Shown one piece after another: positions 1 through 5,995 of a stretch of 10,160 nt of DNA (the first letter of the stretch is position 1; each line of letters starts with the position of its first letter). Position numbers and translations under genes: made by a program. The notes beneath the pieces are model-generated. The model made no database searches, was not told where the DNA came from, and saw only the letters and a list, made by a program, of their open reading frames with translations. The stretch is from the NCBI GenBank assembly GCA_018819665.1, contig JAHJOY010000079.1, positions 1-10,160 on the forward strand, read 5' to 3'. The DNA comes from a bacterium (GTDB lineage: Bacteria > Atribacterota > Phoenicimicrobiia > Phoenicimicrobiales > Phoenicimicrobiaceae).

Positions 1-8
1 AAAAAGTA

Positions 9-37
9 TTGACATTAAAATAATCATATGTTAGAAT
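9..37 (+). promoter_or_regulatory. Sigma-70-type promoter of the BMC operon
   Basis: A perfect -35 hexamer TTGACA lies at 9-14. After exactly 17 bases comes a -10 hexamer TAGAAT at 32-37, five of six matches to consensus. Transcription would start near 44, leaving a leader of about 50 bases before the BMC-H start codon. It is the only strong promoter seen ahead of the shell genes, and the genes to about 8317 are co-directional, so it probably drives the operon. The window begins just upstream, so any operator or further gene to the left is not visible. Confidence 0.7.
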
Positions 38-93
38 GTTAAAAAAGAAAAGAATATTGTTAAAAAAATAACATTAAGGAGGTTAAAAGAAAG

Positions 94-417
94 ATGGACG
101 TTTATACAGATGCATTAGGAATGATTGAAACAAGAGGTTTTGCGGCAATGGTAGAGGCAGCAGATGCTATGGTGAAAGCAGCCAGGGTAGATTTGGTAGG
201 CTATGAAAAAATTGGTGGTGGATACAATACTGCAATTGTGCGCGGTGATGTAGCGGCTGTTCGAGCCGCCCTTGATGCCGGAAACGCAGCAGCTCAAAAA
301 GTTGGTGAAGTAATTTCTGTTCATATTATTCCACGACCACATAATAATGTAGATAATGTTCTTCCTTTGGGCAGGGGCCCGGTTAAAAGCAAAAAAGGGA
401 AAATGAGTACTGATTAA
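94..417 (+). CDS. BMC-H hexameric shell protein (PduA/CcmK family)
   Basis: This 107-residue protein holds one BMC domain (about residues 3-85) and should form the hexameric tiles of a microcompartment facet. Residues 5-13 fit the usual N-terminal strand ending in LGMIETRG. The pore loop is K39-I-G-G-G43, where PduA has KIGSG, so the pore-lining Ser is replaced by Gly. IVRGDVAAV (48-56) and IPRPH (79-83) are family hallmarks. The last 20 or so residues form a Lys-rich tail absent from the minimal fold. AAGGAGG at 76-82 is a strong ribosome-binding site supporting the ATG at 94. It is the first gene behind the promoter and the only BMC-H in the window, so it would be the main shell component, with other paralogues possibly elsewhere. 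Confidence 0.95.
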   Translation: MDVYTDALGMIETRGFAAMVEAADAMVKAARVDLVGYEKIGGGYNTAIVRGDVAAVRAALDAGNAAAQKVGEVISVHIIPRPHNNVDNVLPLGRGPVKSKKGKMSTD

Positions 418-448
418 TTGATATACCCATAATACAGGAGGAAAAAAT

Positions 449-739
449 ATGATACTGGCAAAAGTAGTGGGTACAGTGGTATCAACCAGAAAAGAACCGA
501 AAATTGAGGGCATAAAATTTTTACTTCTGGAGAAAATTAATCCTTCTAACATGCAGGGGAAGGGTGATTATTTGGTAGCAATGGATAGTGTGGGTGCAGG
601 ATTAGGGGAAGTAGTCTTTTTTGTGGCCGGAAGTAGTTCCCGGATGACAGCTACTACCGAAGGTAAACCTAGTGATGCAACTATAATATCTATAGTCGAC
701 TCTATAGACATTAACGGGGAATATGTTTACAAAAAATAA
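449..739 (+). CDS. BMC-P pentameric vertex protein 1 (EutN/CcmL family)
   Basis: The 96-residue product is a single EutN/CcmL domain, the pentamer that caps shell vertices. It opens with the family's ILAKVVGTVVST strand and has the central VGAG turn (about 49-52) and a C-terminal GIVD-like strand (SIVDSID). A short tail ends in VYKK. AGGAGG at 436-441 gives a strong ribosome-binding site for the ATG at 449. It follows the BMC-H gene by about 30 bases and is separated from the next BMC-P by the repeat-bearing gap 740-948. By sequence it pairs best with vertex protein 2: both share GTVVST, VGAG and a tail ending in aromatic-KK, which suggests a tandem duplication. Confidence 0.93.
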   Translation: MILAKVVGTVVSTRKEPKIEGIKFLLLEKINPSNMQGKGDYLVAMDSVGAGLGEVVFFVAGSSSRMTATTEGKPSDATIISIVDSIDINGEYVYKK

Positions 740-948
740 TTAAACTGTATAGGAATTTCCTTTTTCGGTAGGGGGTCGATTCATCGAACCCGCAATGAAA
801 ACGGGTCGGATAAATCCGACCCCTACTTTAAAAGCAATACTTTATACGAAAGAAGTTTTGAGTTTTGAACTAACGGCTAACTGACTACTCACTATCGACT
901 AATTTATATATTCTAAAAATTTCAAGAAATTAATAAAAAGAGGTTGAG
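740..948. repeat. Composite intergenic repeat, copy 1, with stem-loop
   Basis: This 209-base gap holds no credible gene. It begins with a 20-base block (746-765) that recurs exactly at 4656-4675. Next comes a long imperfect stem-loop: GTAGGGGG from 768 pairs with CCCCTAC ending at 826, and an inner ACCCG/CGGGT hairpin lies at 788-806. The right part is low-complexity ACT/CTAACT-like sequence (about 869-899), ending in CGACTAAT (896-903), which is also found at 4811-4818. The order of parts matches the gap at 4644-4851, so the two are diverged copies of one element. Whether it is a MITE-like mobile repeat, an mRNA-processing or attenuation structure, or both is not decided. No T-run follows the hairpin, so it is not a classical terminator. 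Confidence 0.75.
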
Positions 949-1236
949 ATGATATTTGGTAAAATTGTGGGGACTGTAGTTAGTACCCAAATAGATGAAG
1001 GAATAAAAGGAAAGAAATGTCTTCTTGCTCAAACATGTAATCATAAAGGAGAAGTAAATAATAATTATTTGGTAGCTGTAGACCTTGTGGGAGCAGGAGT
1101 AGAAGAGGTAGTGATAATATCTCAGGGGAGTTCTGCAAGACAGACGGAAATTACCCATCAAAAACCAGTCGATTGCGTAATCGTAGGAATTGTCGATATG
1201 GTAGAAGAACACAATAAAATTGTTTTTAAAAAATAG
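949..1236 (+). CDS. BMC-P pentameric vertex protein 2 (EutN/CcmL family)
   Basis: This 95-residue EutN/CcmL-domain protein begins IFGKIVGTVVSTQ, carries VGAGVEEVV at about 48-56 and ends with VGIVDMVEE and a VFKK tail. It would form vertex pentamers of the shell. It most resembles vertex protein 1 upstream, including the tail, but has diverged considerably and contains two cysteines in the C-L-L-A-Q-T-C stretch near residues 24-30 that the other copies lack. The ribosome-binding site is a modest AGAGGT at 939-944. The opposite-strand open frame over this gene looks like a shadow and has no family resemblance. Confidence 0.93.
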   Translation: MIFGKIVGTVVSTQIDEGIKGKKCLLAQTCNHKGEVNNNYLVAVDLVGAGVEEVVIISQGSSARQTEITHQKPVDCVIVGIVDMVEEHNKIVFKK

Positions 1237-1267
1237 GCGATATAGTTTATAAGAAAGGGAATGACTT

Positions 1268-2590
1268 ATGGCACTTGAAAATGTGCTAAGGGATATGGGA
1301 GTAGTAGGAGCTGGCGGTGCTGGTTTTCCTACCCATATTAAGGTGGCCAACAAATATGATGTAGTAATTGGGAATGGAGCGGAATGCGAACCTCTTCTTT
1401 ACAATGATAAATATATTATAGAAAGACAAGGAGAAGAGGTAGTAAAAGGTTTAGAGTTAGTTATGCAGTCGACTGGTGCAAAAAAAGGGGTAATTGCCCT
1501 GAAAAAAAAAGACCTATCTATTGCGGGAAATATAAAAAAAGCTATAAGCGGAAAGAAAAATATATCACTATTCCTTCTTAAGGATTATTATCCGGTCGGT
1601 GATGAGTTCATCCTGGTACAGGAAATTACCGGCAAAATTATTCCGGAAGGCGGAATTCCTCCGGATATAGGTTGTTTGGTAAACAATGTAGAGACCCTAA
1701 GAAATGTGTATATGGCAGAAAAAGGCAATGCAGTTACCAGAAGGGCACTAACCTGCATAGGAGAAGTAAAAAAACCGAGTATCATAATTGCACGAATTGG
1801 TACTTCTTTCCGGGAAATTATAAATCTTTGTGAACCTACCATAGAAGATTCTGCAGTCATTGTGGGGGGACCTATGATGGGTAAGGTAGTCTTTGATCTT
1901 GATACACCAGTAACTAAAACTACCACCGGGATTCTGGTTTTACCGAGGGACCATCCCTTAGTTTTGAAGAAGACCTTAAGAATTGAATATATTATCAAGC
2001 AAAGCAAAGCTGCCTGTTGTCAATGCAGTTATTGTACCGATTTATGTCCTCGTTATTTATTAGGTCATGAGCTTTATCCCCATAAGATTATGAGACAGAT
2101 AAACTTTGGACTCGATCTTCCGTACGAAATAATTCAAAATGCTTTTTTATGCAGTGAATGCGGGCTTTGCGAGGTATTCGCCTGTCCGATGGAATTATCC
2201 CCCAGAATTATAAATCAAAAAATTAAGGAAAATCTTCTAGCAGCCGGCTATCAGGCCAAGTTTTCGGGCAAAAAAGAAAATCCAAGAGAATTGCAAGATT
2301 ACAGAAGAATACCCAGTTCGAGGATTAAAAATCGCTTGAGATTAGATAAGTATGATGAAGATGGCCGACATCCATTACCAGTAGTAGAAACTGATCCCGA
2401 TCAAGTGGAGATTTTACTCAAACAACATACGGGTGTTCCTTCGGAGCCTGTAGTAAAAATTGATGAACAAGTAAATGAGGGTGATCTTATTGCGGAAATC
2501 CCTAAGGGGAAATTAGGTGCACGGTTACACGCAAGCATTAAAGGCAGAATAACTTATATTGACGAGGAAAGGATTATTATTAAAAAATAA
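1268..2590 (+). CDS. pduS: PduS/RnfC-like flavin and 4Fe-4S electron-transfer protein
   Basis: The 440-residue protein, close to the usual 450 of PduS, is related to the NADH-binding subunits of complex I (51 kDa) and RnfC. A glycine-rich nucleotide/flavin loop GAGGAGFPTH occupies 14-23, followed by GNGAECEP (35-42). A SLBB-like region spans the middle. Two classical 4Fe-4S motifs follow: C250-x2-C253-x2-C256-x3-C260-P and C295-x2-C298-x2-C301-x4-C306-P. The end (about 375-440) looks like a barrel-sandwich domain. In propanediol BMCs PduS is a cobalamin reductase, but no B12-dependent enzyme is seen here, so oxidation of NADH and passage of electrons to another acceptor is the better guess. 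It lies directly before the PduT-like shell gene, a known partner in Pdu systems. Confidence 0.9.
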   Translation: MALENVLRDMGVVGAGGAGFPTHIKVANKYDVVIGNGAECEPLLYNDKYIIERQGEEVVKGLELVMQSTGAKKGVIALKKKDLSIAGNIKKAISGKKNISLFLLKDYYPVGDEFILVQEITGKIIPEGGIPPDIGCLVNNVETLRNVYMAEKGNAVTRRALTCIGEVKKPSIIIARIGTSFREIINLCEPTIEDSAVIVGGPMMGKVVFDLDTPVTKTTTGILVLPRDHPLVLKKTLRIEYIIKQSKAACCQCSYCTDLCPRYLLGHELYPHKIMRQINFGLDLPYEIIQNAFLCSECGLCEVFACPMELSPRIINQKIKENLLAAGYQAKFSGKKENPRELQDYRRIPSSRIKNRLRLDKYDEDGRHPLPVVETDPDQVEILLKQHTGVPSEPVVKIDEQVNEGDLIAEIPKGKLGARLHASIKGRITYIDEERIIIKK

Positions 2591-2610
2591 TAATGAAAGA
2601 TAGGTAAGAT

Positions 2611-3165
2611 ATGGATATAATCGTTCTTGGAGTATTAGAATTTAATAGTATAGCAGTAGGTATAAAGGCTTTAGATGGCATAGTAAAAGCTGCCTCGGTG
2701 AAAGTAATAGATGCGAGGACGATTTGTCCGGGAAAGTTTGTAGTTCTTTTTACCGGTGATGTGGCAGCAGTCGATGCTTCTCTTACCGCTGGCAAGGAAA
2801 TTGGAGAAGGTTACATAGTTGACGAATTATTTATTCCCAATTTACACCCTCAGATTATTCCGGCAATTATCGGTACAGTTGAATGTAAAATTTGGGATGC
2901 TGTGGCAGTAGTAGAATCTTTTTCGGTAGTTGCCAGTATTGAAGCTGCCGATATAGCTGCCAAGACTGCCAATGTTTTAATTAACGAGATTAGATTGGCT
3001 GTAGGGATGGGTGGTAAATCTTATATTAAAATGATAGGGAATATAGACGAGGTGGAAGCTGCAGTCAAGGCAGCAGTAAAGGTTATAGGTGATAAAGGTC
3101 TGCTTTGCAAAGAGGTCATTATCCCCAACCCACATCCGGAGATTAAACCTTATTTTATTTATTAA
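2611..3165 (+). CDS. pduT: BMC-T tandem-domain shell protein, PduT-like with candidate Fe-S cysteine
   Basis: This 184-residue protein has two fused BMC domains (about 1-90 and 92-184), each ending in a similar strand (IPNLHPQI and IPNPHPEI), so it should form a pseudohexameric trimer. C39 in the segment ARTICPGK matches the pore cysteine of PduT (Cys38 in the Citrobacter protein), where three subunits hold one 4Fe-4S cluster at the trimer axis. The second domain has GMGGKSY near its pore loop and no matching cysteine. It starts 20 bases after the PduS-like gene with only a weak ribosome-binding site (TAGGT, 2601-2605), which suggests coupled translation. The pair is consistent with electron transfer through the shell. 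Single- versus double-stacked assembly cannot be told from sequence. Confidence 0.92.
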   Translation: MDIIVLGVLEFNSIAVGIKALDGIVKAASVKVIDARTICPGKFVVLFTGDVAAVDASLTAGKEIGEGYIVDELFIPNLHPQIIPAIIGTVECKIWDAVAVVESFSVVASIEAADIAAKTANVLINEIRLAVGMGGKSYIKMIGNIDEVEAAVKAAVKVIGDKGLLCKEVIIPNPHPEIKPYFIY

Positions 3166-3200
3166 AGATAAAACAGAAATTTACACATAGGTGGTAAATT

Positions 3201-4643
3201 ATGGAAATAAACGAAAAAGATTTGAAATTAATAATCGAAAGTGTGCTTAATAAATTAGAGAGCGCCAAAATTGATAAAGCAATATCAAATAATTCGTTAA
3301 ACAGGACTTCTTCAGGTCAGGATGGAATTTTTGAAGAAGTAAATGCTGCTGTCGATGCTGCTGAAGCTGCTCACCTTGAACTGATAAAATTAACTCTCGA
3401 AAAGCGAAGAGAGATAATTCGAAGCATACGCAAAATAATTATGAGTAATCTGGAAGAAATTTCTAAATTAGCCGTAGAGGAAACAACTTTTGGCAGAGTA
3501 GAAGATAAGATTGAAAAAAATAGATTGGCTGCTTTAAAAACGCCGGGGGTAGAAGACCTCGAACCTACAGCTTATTCCGATGATAACGGAATGACCTTGA
3601 TGGAACGGGCAGCTTACGGGGTTATCGGTTCTATTATCCCTTCTACCAACCCTACTTCTACAGTTATTAATAATGGAATAAGCATGATCGCCGGTGGGAA
3701 TTCGGTAGTTTTCAATCCTCATCCTGCAGCAAAAAAAAGTTCCTGCTTTACTGTTTCCATGATCAATCAGGCGATTGTAAAAGCCGGGGGTCCTCCCAAT
3801 GTTCTGTGTGCTATTGGTAATCCAACTATCGATTCAGCTCAAACTTTAATGAAACATCCTAAAATTAGATTACTGGTAGTAACCGGTGGTCTGGCGGTTG
3901 TTAAGGCAGCTATGAACAGCGACAAGAAAGTAATTGCTGCTGGTCCCGGAAATCCTCCCTGTGTTGTTGATGAAACCGCCGATTTAGTTAAAGCCGGCCG
4001 TGATATTGTGAATGGAGCAGGATTTGATAATAATATTGTCTGTATATGTGAGAAGGAGATTTTAGTTGTTTCCCAAATTGCCGATAAATTAAAAGAAGAG
4101 ATGATAAAAAATGGCGCTTATGAACTAAAAGGTGAGCAGATTGAAAAGGTTACTAAATTGGTAATTGCTGACCCGGGAAAGCCCGGACATGAAGGAGCAC
4201 CGAACAAAGAATATGTGGGGAAAAATGCCAGTGTAATCGCCCGGGATATCGGATTAGACATTTCTAATCAAACCAAAATATTACTTTGCGAAGTGGACCG
4301 TTATCACCCTTTGGTCTGGACCGAACAGCTTTTGCCGGTGATTCCTCTGGTTCGTTTTAACAATGTTGATGAAGCTATAGATTTTGCCGTACAGTGTGAG
4401 CATAATTTTAGACATACTGCCTCTATTCATTCCCGGAATATTGCTAAACTTTCCAAGATGGCCCAATTAATGAACTGTTCTCTCTTTATAAAGAATGGAC
4501 CGTGTTATAGCGGATTAGGATTCGGGGGAGCTGGTTACACTTCTTTTACTATTGCTACTCCTACCGGAGAGGGGTTAACCCGAGCAAGAACTTTTACCCG
4601 GGAAAGACGTTGTGTTCTGGTAGGTTATTTTAGGATTGTTTAA
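3201..4643 (+). CDS. CoA-acylating aldehyde dehydrogenase (PduP/EutE family)
   Basis: The 480-residue enzyme converts a short aldehyde, CoA and NAD+ to acyl-CoA and NADH. Acetaldehyde is the likely substrate given DeoC in the same operon. Residues 1-20 form an amphipathic helix (KDLKLIIESVLNKL), followed by a Ser/Asn-rich linker to about 45; this is the layout of the PduP encapsulation peptide. The dehydrogenase core includes IIPSTNPTST (145-154), FNPHPAAKKS (171-180), AGPGNPPC (247-254) and the catalytic Cys281 in FDNNIVCICEKE. A second Cys at 283 is unusual but not disruptive. AGGTGG at 3189-3194 supports the ATG at 3201. PduP and EutE cannot be separated by eye, so no symbol is assigned. 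Confidence 0.95.
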   Translation: MEINEKDLKLIIESVLNKLESAKIDKAISNNSLNRTSSGQDGIFEEVNAAVDAAEAAHLELIKLTLEKRREIIRSIRKIIMSNLEEISKLAVEETTFGRVEDKIEKNRLAALKTPGVEDLEPTAYSDDNGMTLMERAAYGVIGSIIPSTNPTSTVINNGISMIAGGNSVVFNPHPAAKKSSCFTVSMINQAIVKAGGPPNVLCAIGNPTIDSAQTLMKHPKIRLLVVTGGLAVVKAAMNSDKKVIAAGPGNPPCVVDETADLVKAGRDIVNGAGFDNNIVCICEKEILVVSQIADKLKEEMIKNGAYELKGEQIEKVTKLVIADPGKPGHEGAPNKEYVGKNASVIARDIGLDISNQTKILLCEVDRYHPLVWTEQLLPVIPLVRFNNVDEAIDFAVQCEHNFRHTASIHSRNIAKLSKMAQLMNCSLFIKNGPCYSGLGFGGAGYTSFTIATPTGEGLTRARTFTRERRCVLVGYFRIV

Positions 4644-4851
4644 AGTAAATTTAATTGTATAGGAATTTCCTTTTTTCGTAGGGGCTTGCCCTCGTGAAAA
4701 CGGGGGACGACTGTTCTGTTTTAGACACGACATATCATTGTAGCCCTATTTCTGAATTCTGATTTTCTTAACTCGATACTCGATACTCGATACTCGATAC
4801 GATATATTAACGACTAATATAATTTATTAGCTGGATATTTGGAGGTTAGAG
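4644..4851. repeat. Composite intergenic repeat, copy 2
   Basis: This 208-base gap between the aldehyde dehydrogenase and the third BMC-P gene is a diverged copy of the 740-948 gap. The block at 4656-4675 is identical to 746-765 and runs on into CGTAGGGG. A hairpin CCCTCG/CGGGGG with loop TGAAAA lies at 4689-4706. The outer arm near 4740-4748 (TAGCCCTA) is decayed compared with copy 1. A heptamer tandem repeat (4771-4800) takes the place of the ACT-rich stretch, and CGACTAAT recurs at 4811-4818. I see no coding capacity and no T-run terminator. Confidence 0.75.
4771..4800. repeat. Heptamer tandem repeat (ACTCGAT, 4.3 copies)
   Basis: Four perfect copies of ACTCGAT followed by AC fill 4771-4800, and GATAT follows directly. 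The array is inside repeat copy 2 about 50 bases before the third BMC-P gene. The matching part of copy 1 (about 869-899) has only degenerate CTAACTGACTACTC-like units, so the perfect array is probably a local slippage expansion. It is too short and lacks spacers to be a CRISPR. Confidence 0.9.
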
Positions 4852-5121
4852 ATGAAATTAGGAAAAGTAATTGGTAATGTTGTCTGTACCCAGAAAGTGG
4901 ATTCTTTTCAGGGCATAAAACTATTATTGCTACAGCCTCTTAATGAAAAATTAGAAGAAATTGGTGATCCTGTAGTGGCTTGCGATACGGTTCAGGCGGG
5001 TATAAATGATGTTGTTTTCTATGAAGGTGGCAGAGAGGCAGCTTTGGGACTTAAAAATTGGTTCAACCCTTCTGATCTGACTATTATGGGCATAGTTGAT
5101 CAGGTAAATATTGGAGAATAA
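4852..5121 (+). CDS. BMC-P pentameric vertex protein 3 (EutN/CcmL family)
   Basis: This 89-residue EutN/CcmL-domain protein begins KLGKVIGNVVCTQK and has the DTVQAG turn (about 45-50) and MGIVDQV near the end. It would cap shell vertices. The family's usual GAG turn reads QAG here, as in vertex protein 4, and both share GNVV and DTVQAG; together they form a second closely related pair distinct from vertex proteins 1 and 2. GGAGG at 4841-4845 is a good ribosome-binding site for the ATG at 4852. The segment after the turn (EGGREAALGLKNW) differs from the Ser-rich GSSSR/GNSSR motif of copies 1 and 4, so this paralogue has the most altered mid-region. Confidence 0.92.
   Translation: MKLGKVIGNVVCTQKVDSFQGIKLLLLQPLNEKLEEIGDPVVACDTVQAGINDVVFYEGGREAALGLKNWFNPSDLTIMGIVDQVNIGE
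5113..5116 (+). promoter_or_regulatory. Ribosome-binding site inside the preceding gene
   Basis: GGAG at 5113-5116 lies within the last codons of vertex protein 3 and is spaced seven bases from the ATG of vertex protein 4 at 5124. With only two bases between the stop and the next start, translation of the two pentamer genes is probably coupled. Confidence 0.6.
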
Positions 5122-5123
5122 TT

Positions 5124-5387
5124 ATGATTTTAGGTAAAGTAATCGGTAACGTAGTTTCAACTATAAAGCTTCCGGTTTATCAAGGATATAAGATTTTAAT
5201 TGTTCAACCTGTGAATAATAAAGAAGAGCCACAAGGGGAAAGTGTTTTGGCTTTGGATACTGTCCAGGCAGGGGTGGGAGATACGGTTCTGGTAATTGAT
5301 GAAGGGAATTCTTCTCGTTTGATTATGAATAATTCGACTGCCCCGGTTAGGACAATGATTGTAGGAATTGTCGATGCAATTGAATAA
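5124..5387 (+). CDS. BMC-P pentameric vertex protein 4 (EutN/CcmL family)
   Basis: The 87-residue product is the smallest of four vertex-protein paralogues and close to a minimal EutN/CcmL fold. It starts ILGKVIGNVVSTIK, carries DTVQAGVGDTV in the middle, a GNSSR loop, and ends VGIVDAIE without any tail. It follows vertex protein 3 after two bases and shares GNVV and DTVQAG with it, so the two look like a tandem duplicate pair. It is immediately followed by the RpiB-like gene. It probably forms pentamers; hetero-pentamers with copy 3 are possible given the coupled genes, but this is inference. Confidence 0.93.
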   Translation: MILGKVIGNVVSTIKLPVYQGYKILIVQPVNNKEEPQGESVLALDTVQAGVGDTVLVIDEGNSSRLIMNNSTAPVRTMIVGIVDAIE

Positions 5388-5397
5388 AGTTGAGAAT

Positions 5398-5402
5398 AAG
5401 GT
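5398..5402 (+). promoter_or_regulatory. Ribosome-binding site fixing the RpiB-like start
   Basis: AAGGT at 5398-5402 is spaced eight bases from ATG 5411. The frame is open back to a TTG at 5390, but that codon is three bases from the previous stop and has no suitable site, so ATG 5411 is preferred. Confidence 0.6.
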
Positions 5403-5410
5403 TAAAGGAA

Positions 5411-5968
5411 ATGACTGATAATATAAATAGAATAAAAATTATTCAAAATGTGGTTAGTGGATTGTATTCTACCACTACCCCTGAAAAAGTCCAACCTATC
5501 CCCAATAATGTTCGGGATAAAGTTGGGTGTATTGCTATTGGTTCAGATCATGGTGGGTTTGAGGCCAAAGAAATTATTAGAGATTATTTGCGCGCTATTG
5601 GGTATCGGGTTACAGATGTCGGAACTTTTAGTAAAGATAGTGTGGATTATCCTGATTTTGCCCTTAAAGTGGCCAAGAAGGTGGCCAGCGGGGAATGCGA
5701 AAGAGGAATTATGATCGATGGAGCTGGAATTGGCTCTTCAATGGTTTGTAATAAAGTTAAAGGGATAAGAGCTGCCCTATGTTATAACCTAAAAACTATT
5801 ATAAACAGTAGAGAACACAATAATGCAAATGTTTTAACTTTGGGTGGCCCATTACACACTCCGGATGAATTACGCGAAATGGTAAAACTCTGGTTGGAAA
5901 CTACTTTTACTGGCGGAAGACATTGGAAAAGAGTTAATAAAATAATGGCTGTAGAAAGAAATCAATAA
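5411..5968 (+). CDS. RpiB/LacAB-family sugar-phosphate isomerase, BMC-associated, Cys-to-Asp variant
   Basis: From ATG 5411 the protein has 185 residues. Residues 1-37 precede the RpiB fold; residues 6-20 (NRIKIIQNVVSGLYS) look like an amphipathic encapsulation helix. The core shows IGSDHGG (43-49), YPDFA (80-84), NKVKGIRAA (114-122) and REHNNANVLTLGG (134-146) with His136. In E. coli-type RpiB the motif CGTG supplies the catalytic Cys; here the segment reads IDGAGIGSS with Asp103 in that place. Mycobacterial RpiB also lacks the Cys but uses a Glu at another position. Activity may therefore be kept with Asp as base, or the substrate may differ. Deoxyribose 5-phosphate cannot be isomerised by this chemistry because it has no 2-hydroxyl, so its substrate is not that of DeoC. 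Confidence 0.88.
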   Translation: MTDNINRIKIIQNVVSGLYSTTTPEKVQPIPNNVRDKVGCIAIGSDHGGFEAKEIIRDYLRAIGYRVTDVGTFSKDSVDYPDFALKVAKKVASGECERGIMIDGAGIGSSMVCNKVKGIRAALCYNLKTIINSREHNNANVLTLGGPLHTPDELREMVKLWLETTFTGGRHWKRVNKIMAVERNQ

Positions 5969-5995
5969 AAATATGAAAAGAAGAGGTTTAAAATT

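Noticed and set aside
1..93. Riboswitch in the operon leader
   Set aside because: The leader after the predicted transcription start is only about 50 bases, AT-rich, and shows no stable stem or cobalamin-type motif.
115..552. Long opposite-strand open frame over the BMC-H gene
   Set aside because: It is antisense to a clear BMC-H and the start of a BMC-P gene, shows no family pattern, and is rich in residues expected from reading the complement of Ala/Val/Gly codons.
768..826. Rho-independent terminator after BMC-P 1
   Set aside because: The stem is long and imperfect and lacks the following T-run, and the downstream genes are part of the same functional set.
922..1353. Opposite-strand open frame of 143 codons over BMC-P 2
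   Set aside because: It overlaps two genes with recognised families and strong motifs, and its Ser/Tyr/Phe-rich translation has no recognisable domain.
4771..4800. CRISPR-like array
   Set aside because: The heptamers are directly adjacent with no spacers and there are no cas genes.
5390..5410. Upstream TTG start for the RpiB-like protein
   Set aside because: The TTG is three bases after the preceding stop without a usable ribosome-binding site, whereas ATG 5411 has AAGGT at a good distance.
5448..5714. Second + strand frame inside the RpiB-like gene
   Set aside because: It is a shifted frame within a gene whose conserved motifs are in the other frame, and it has no ribosome-binding site.
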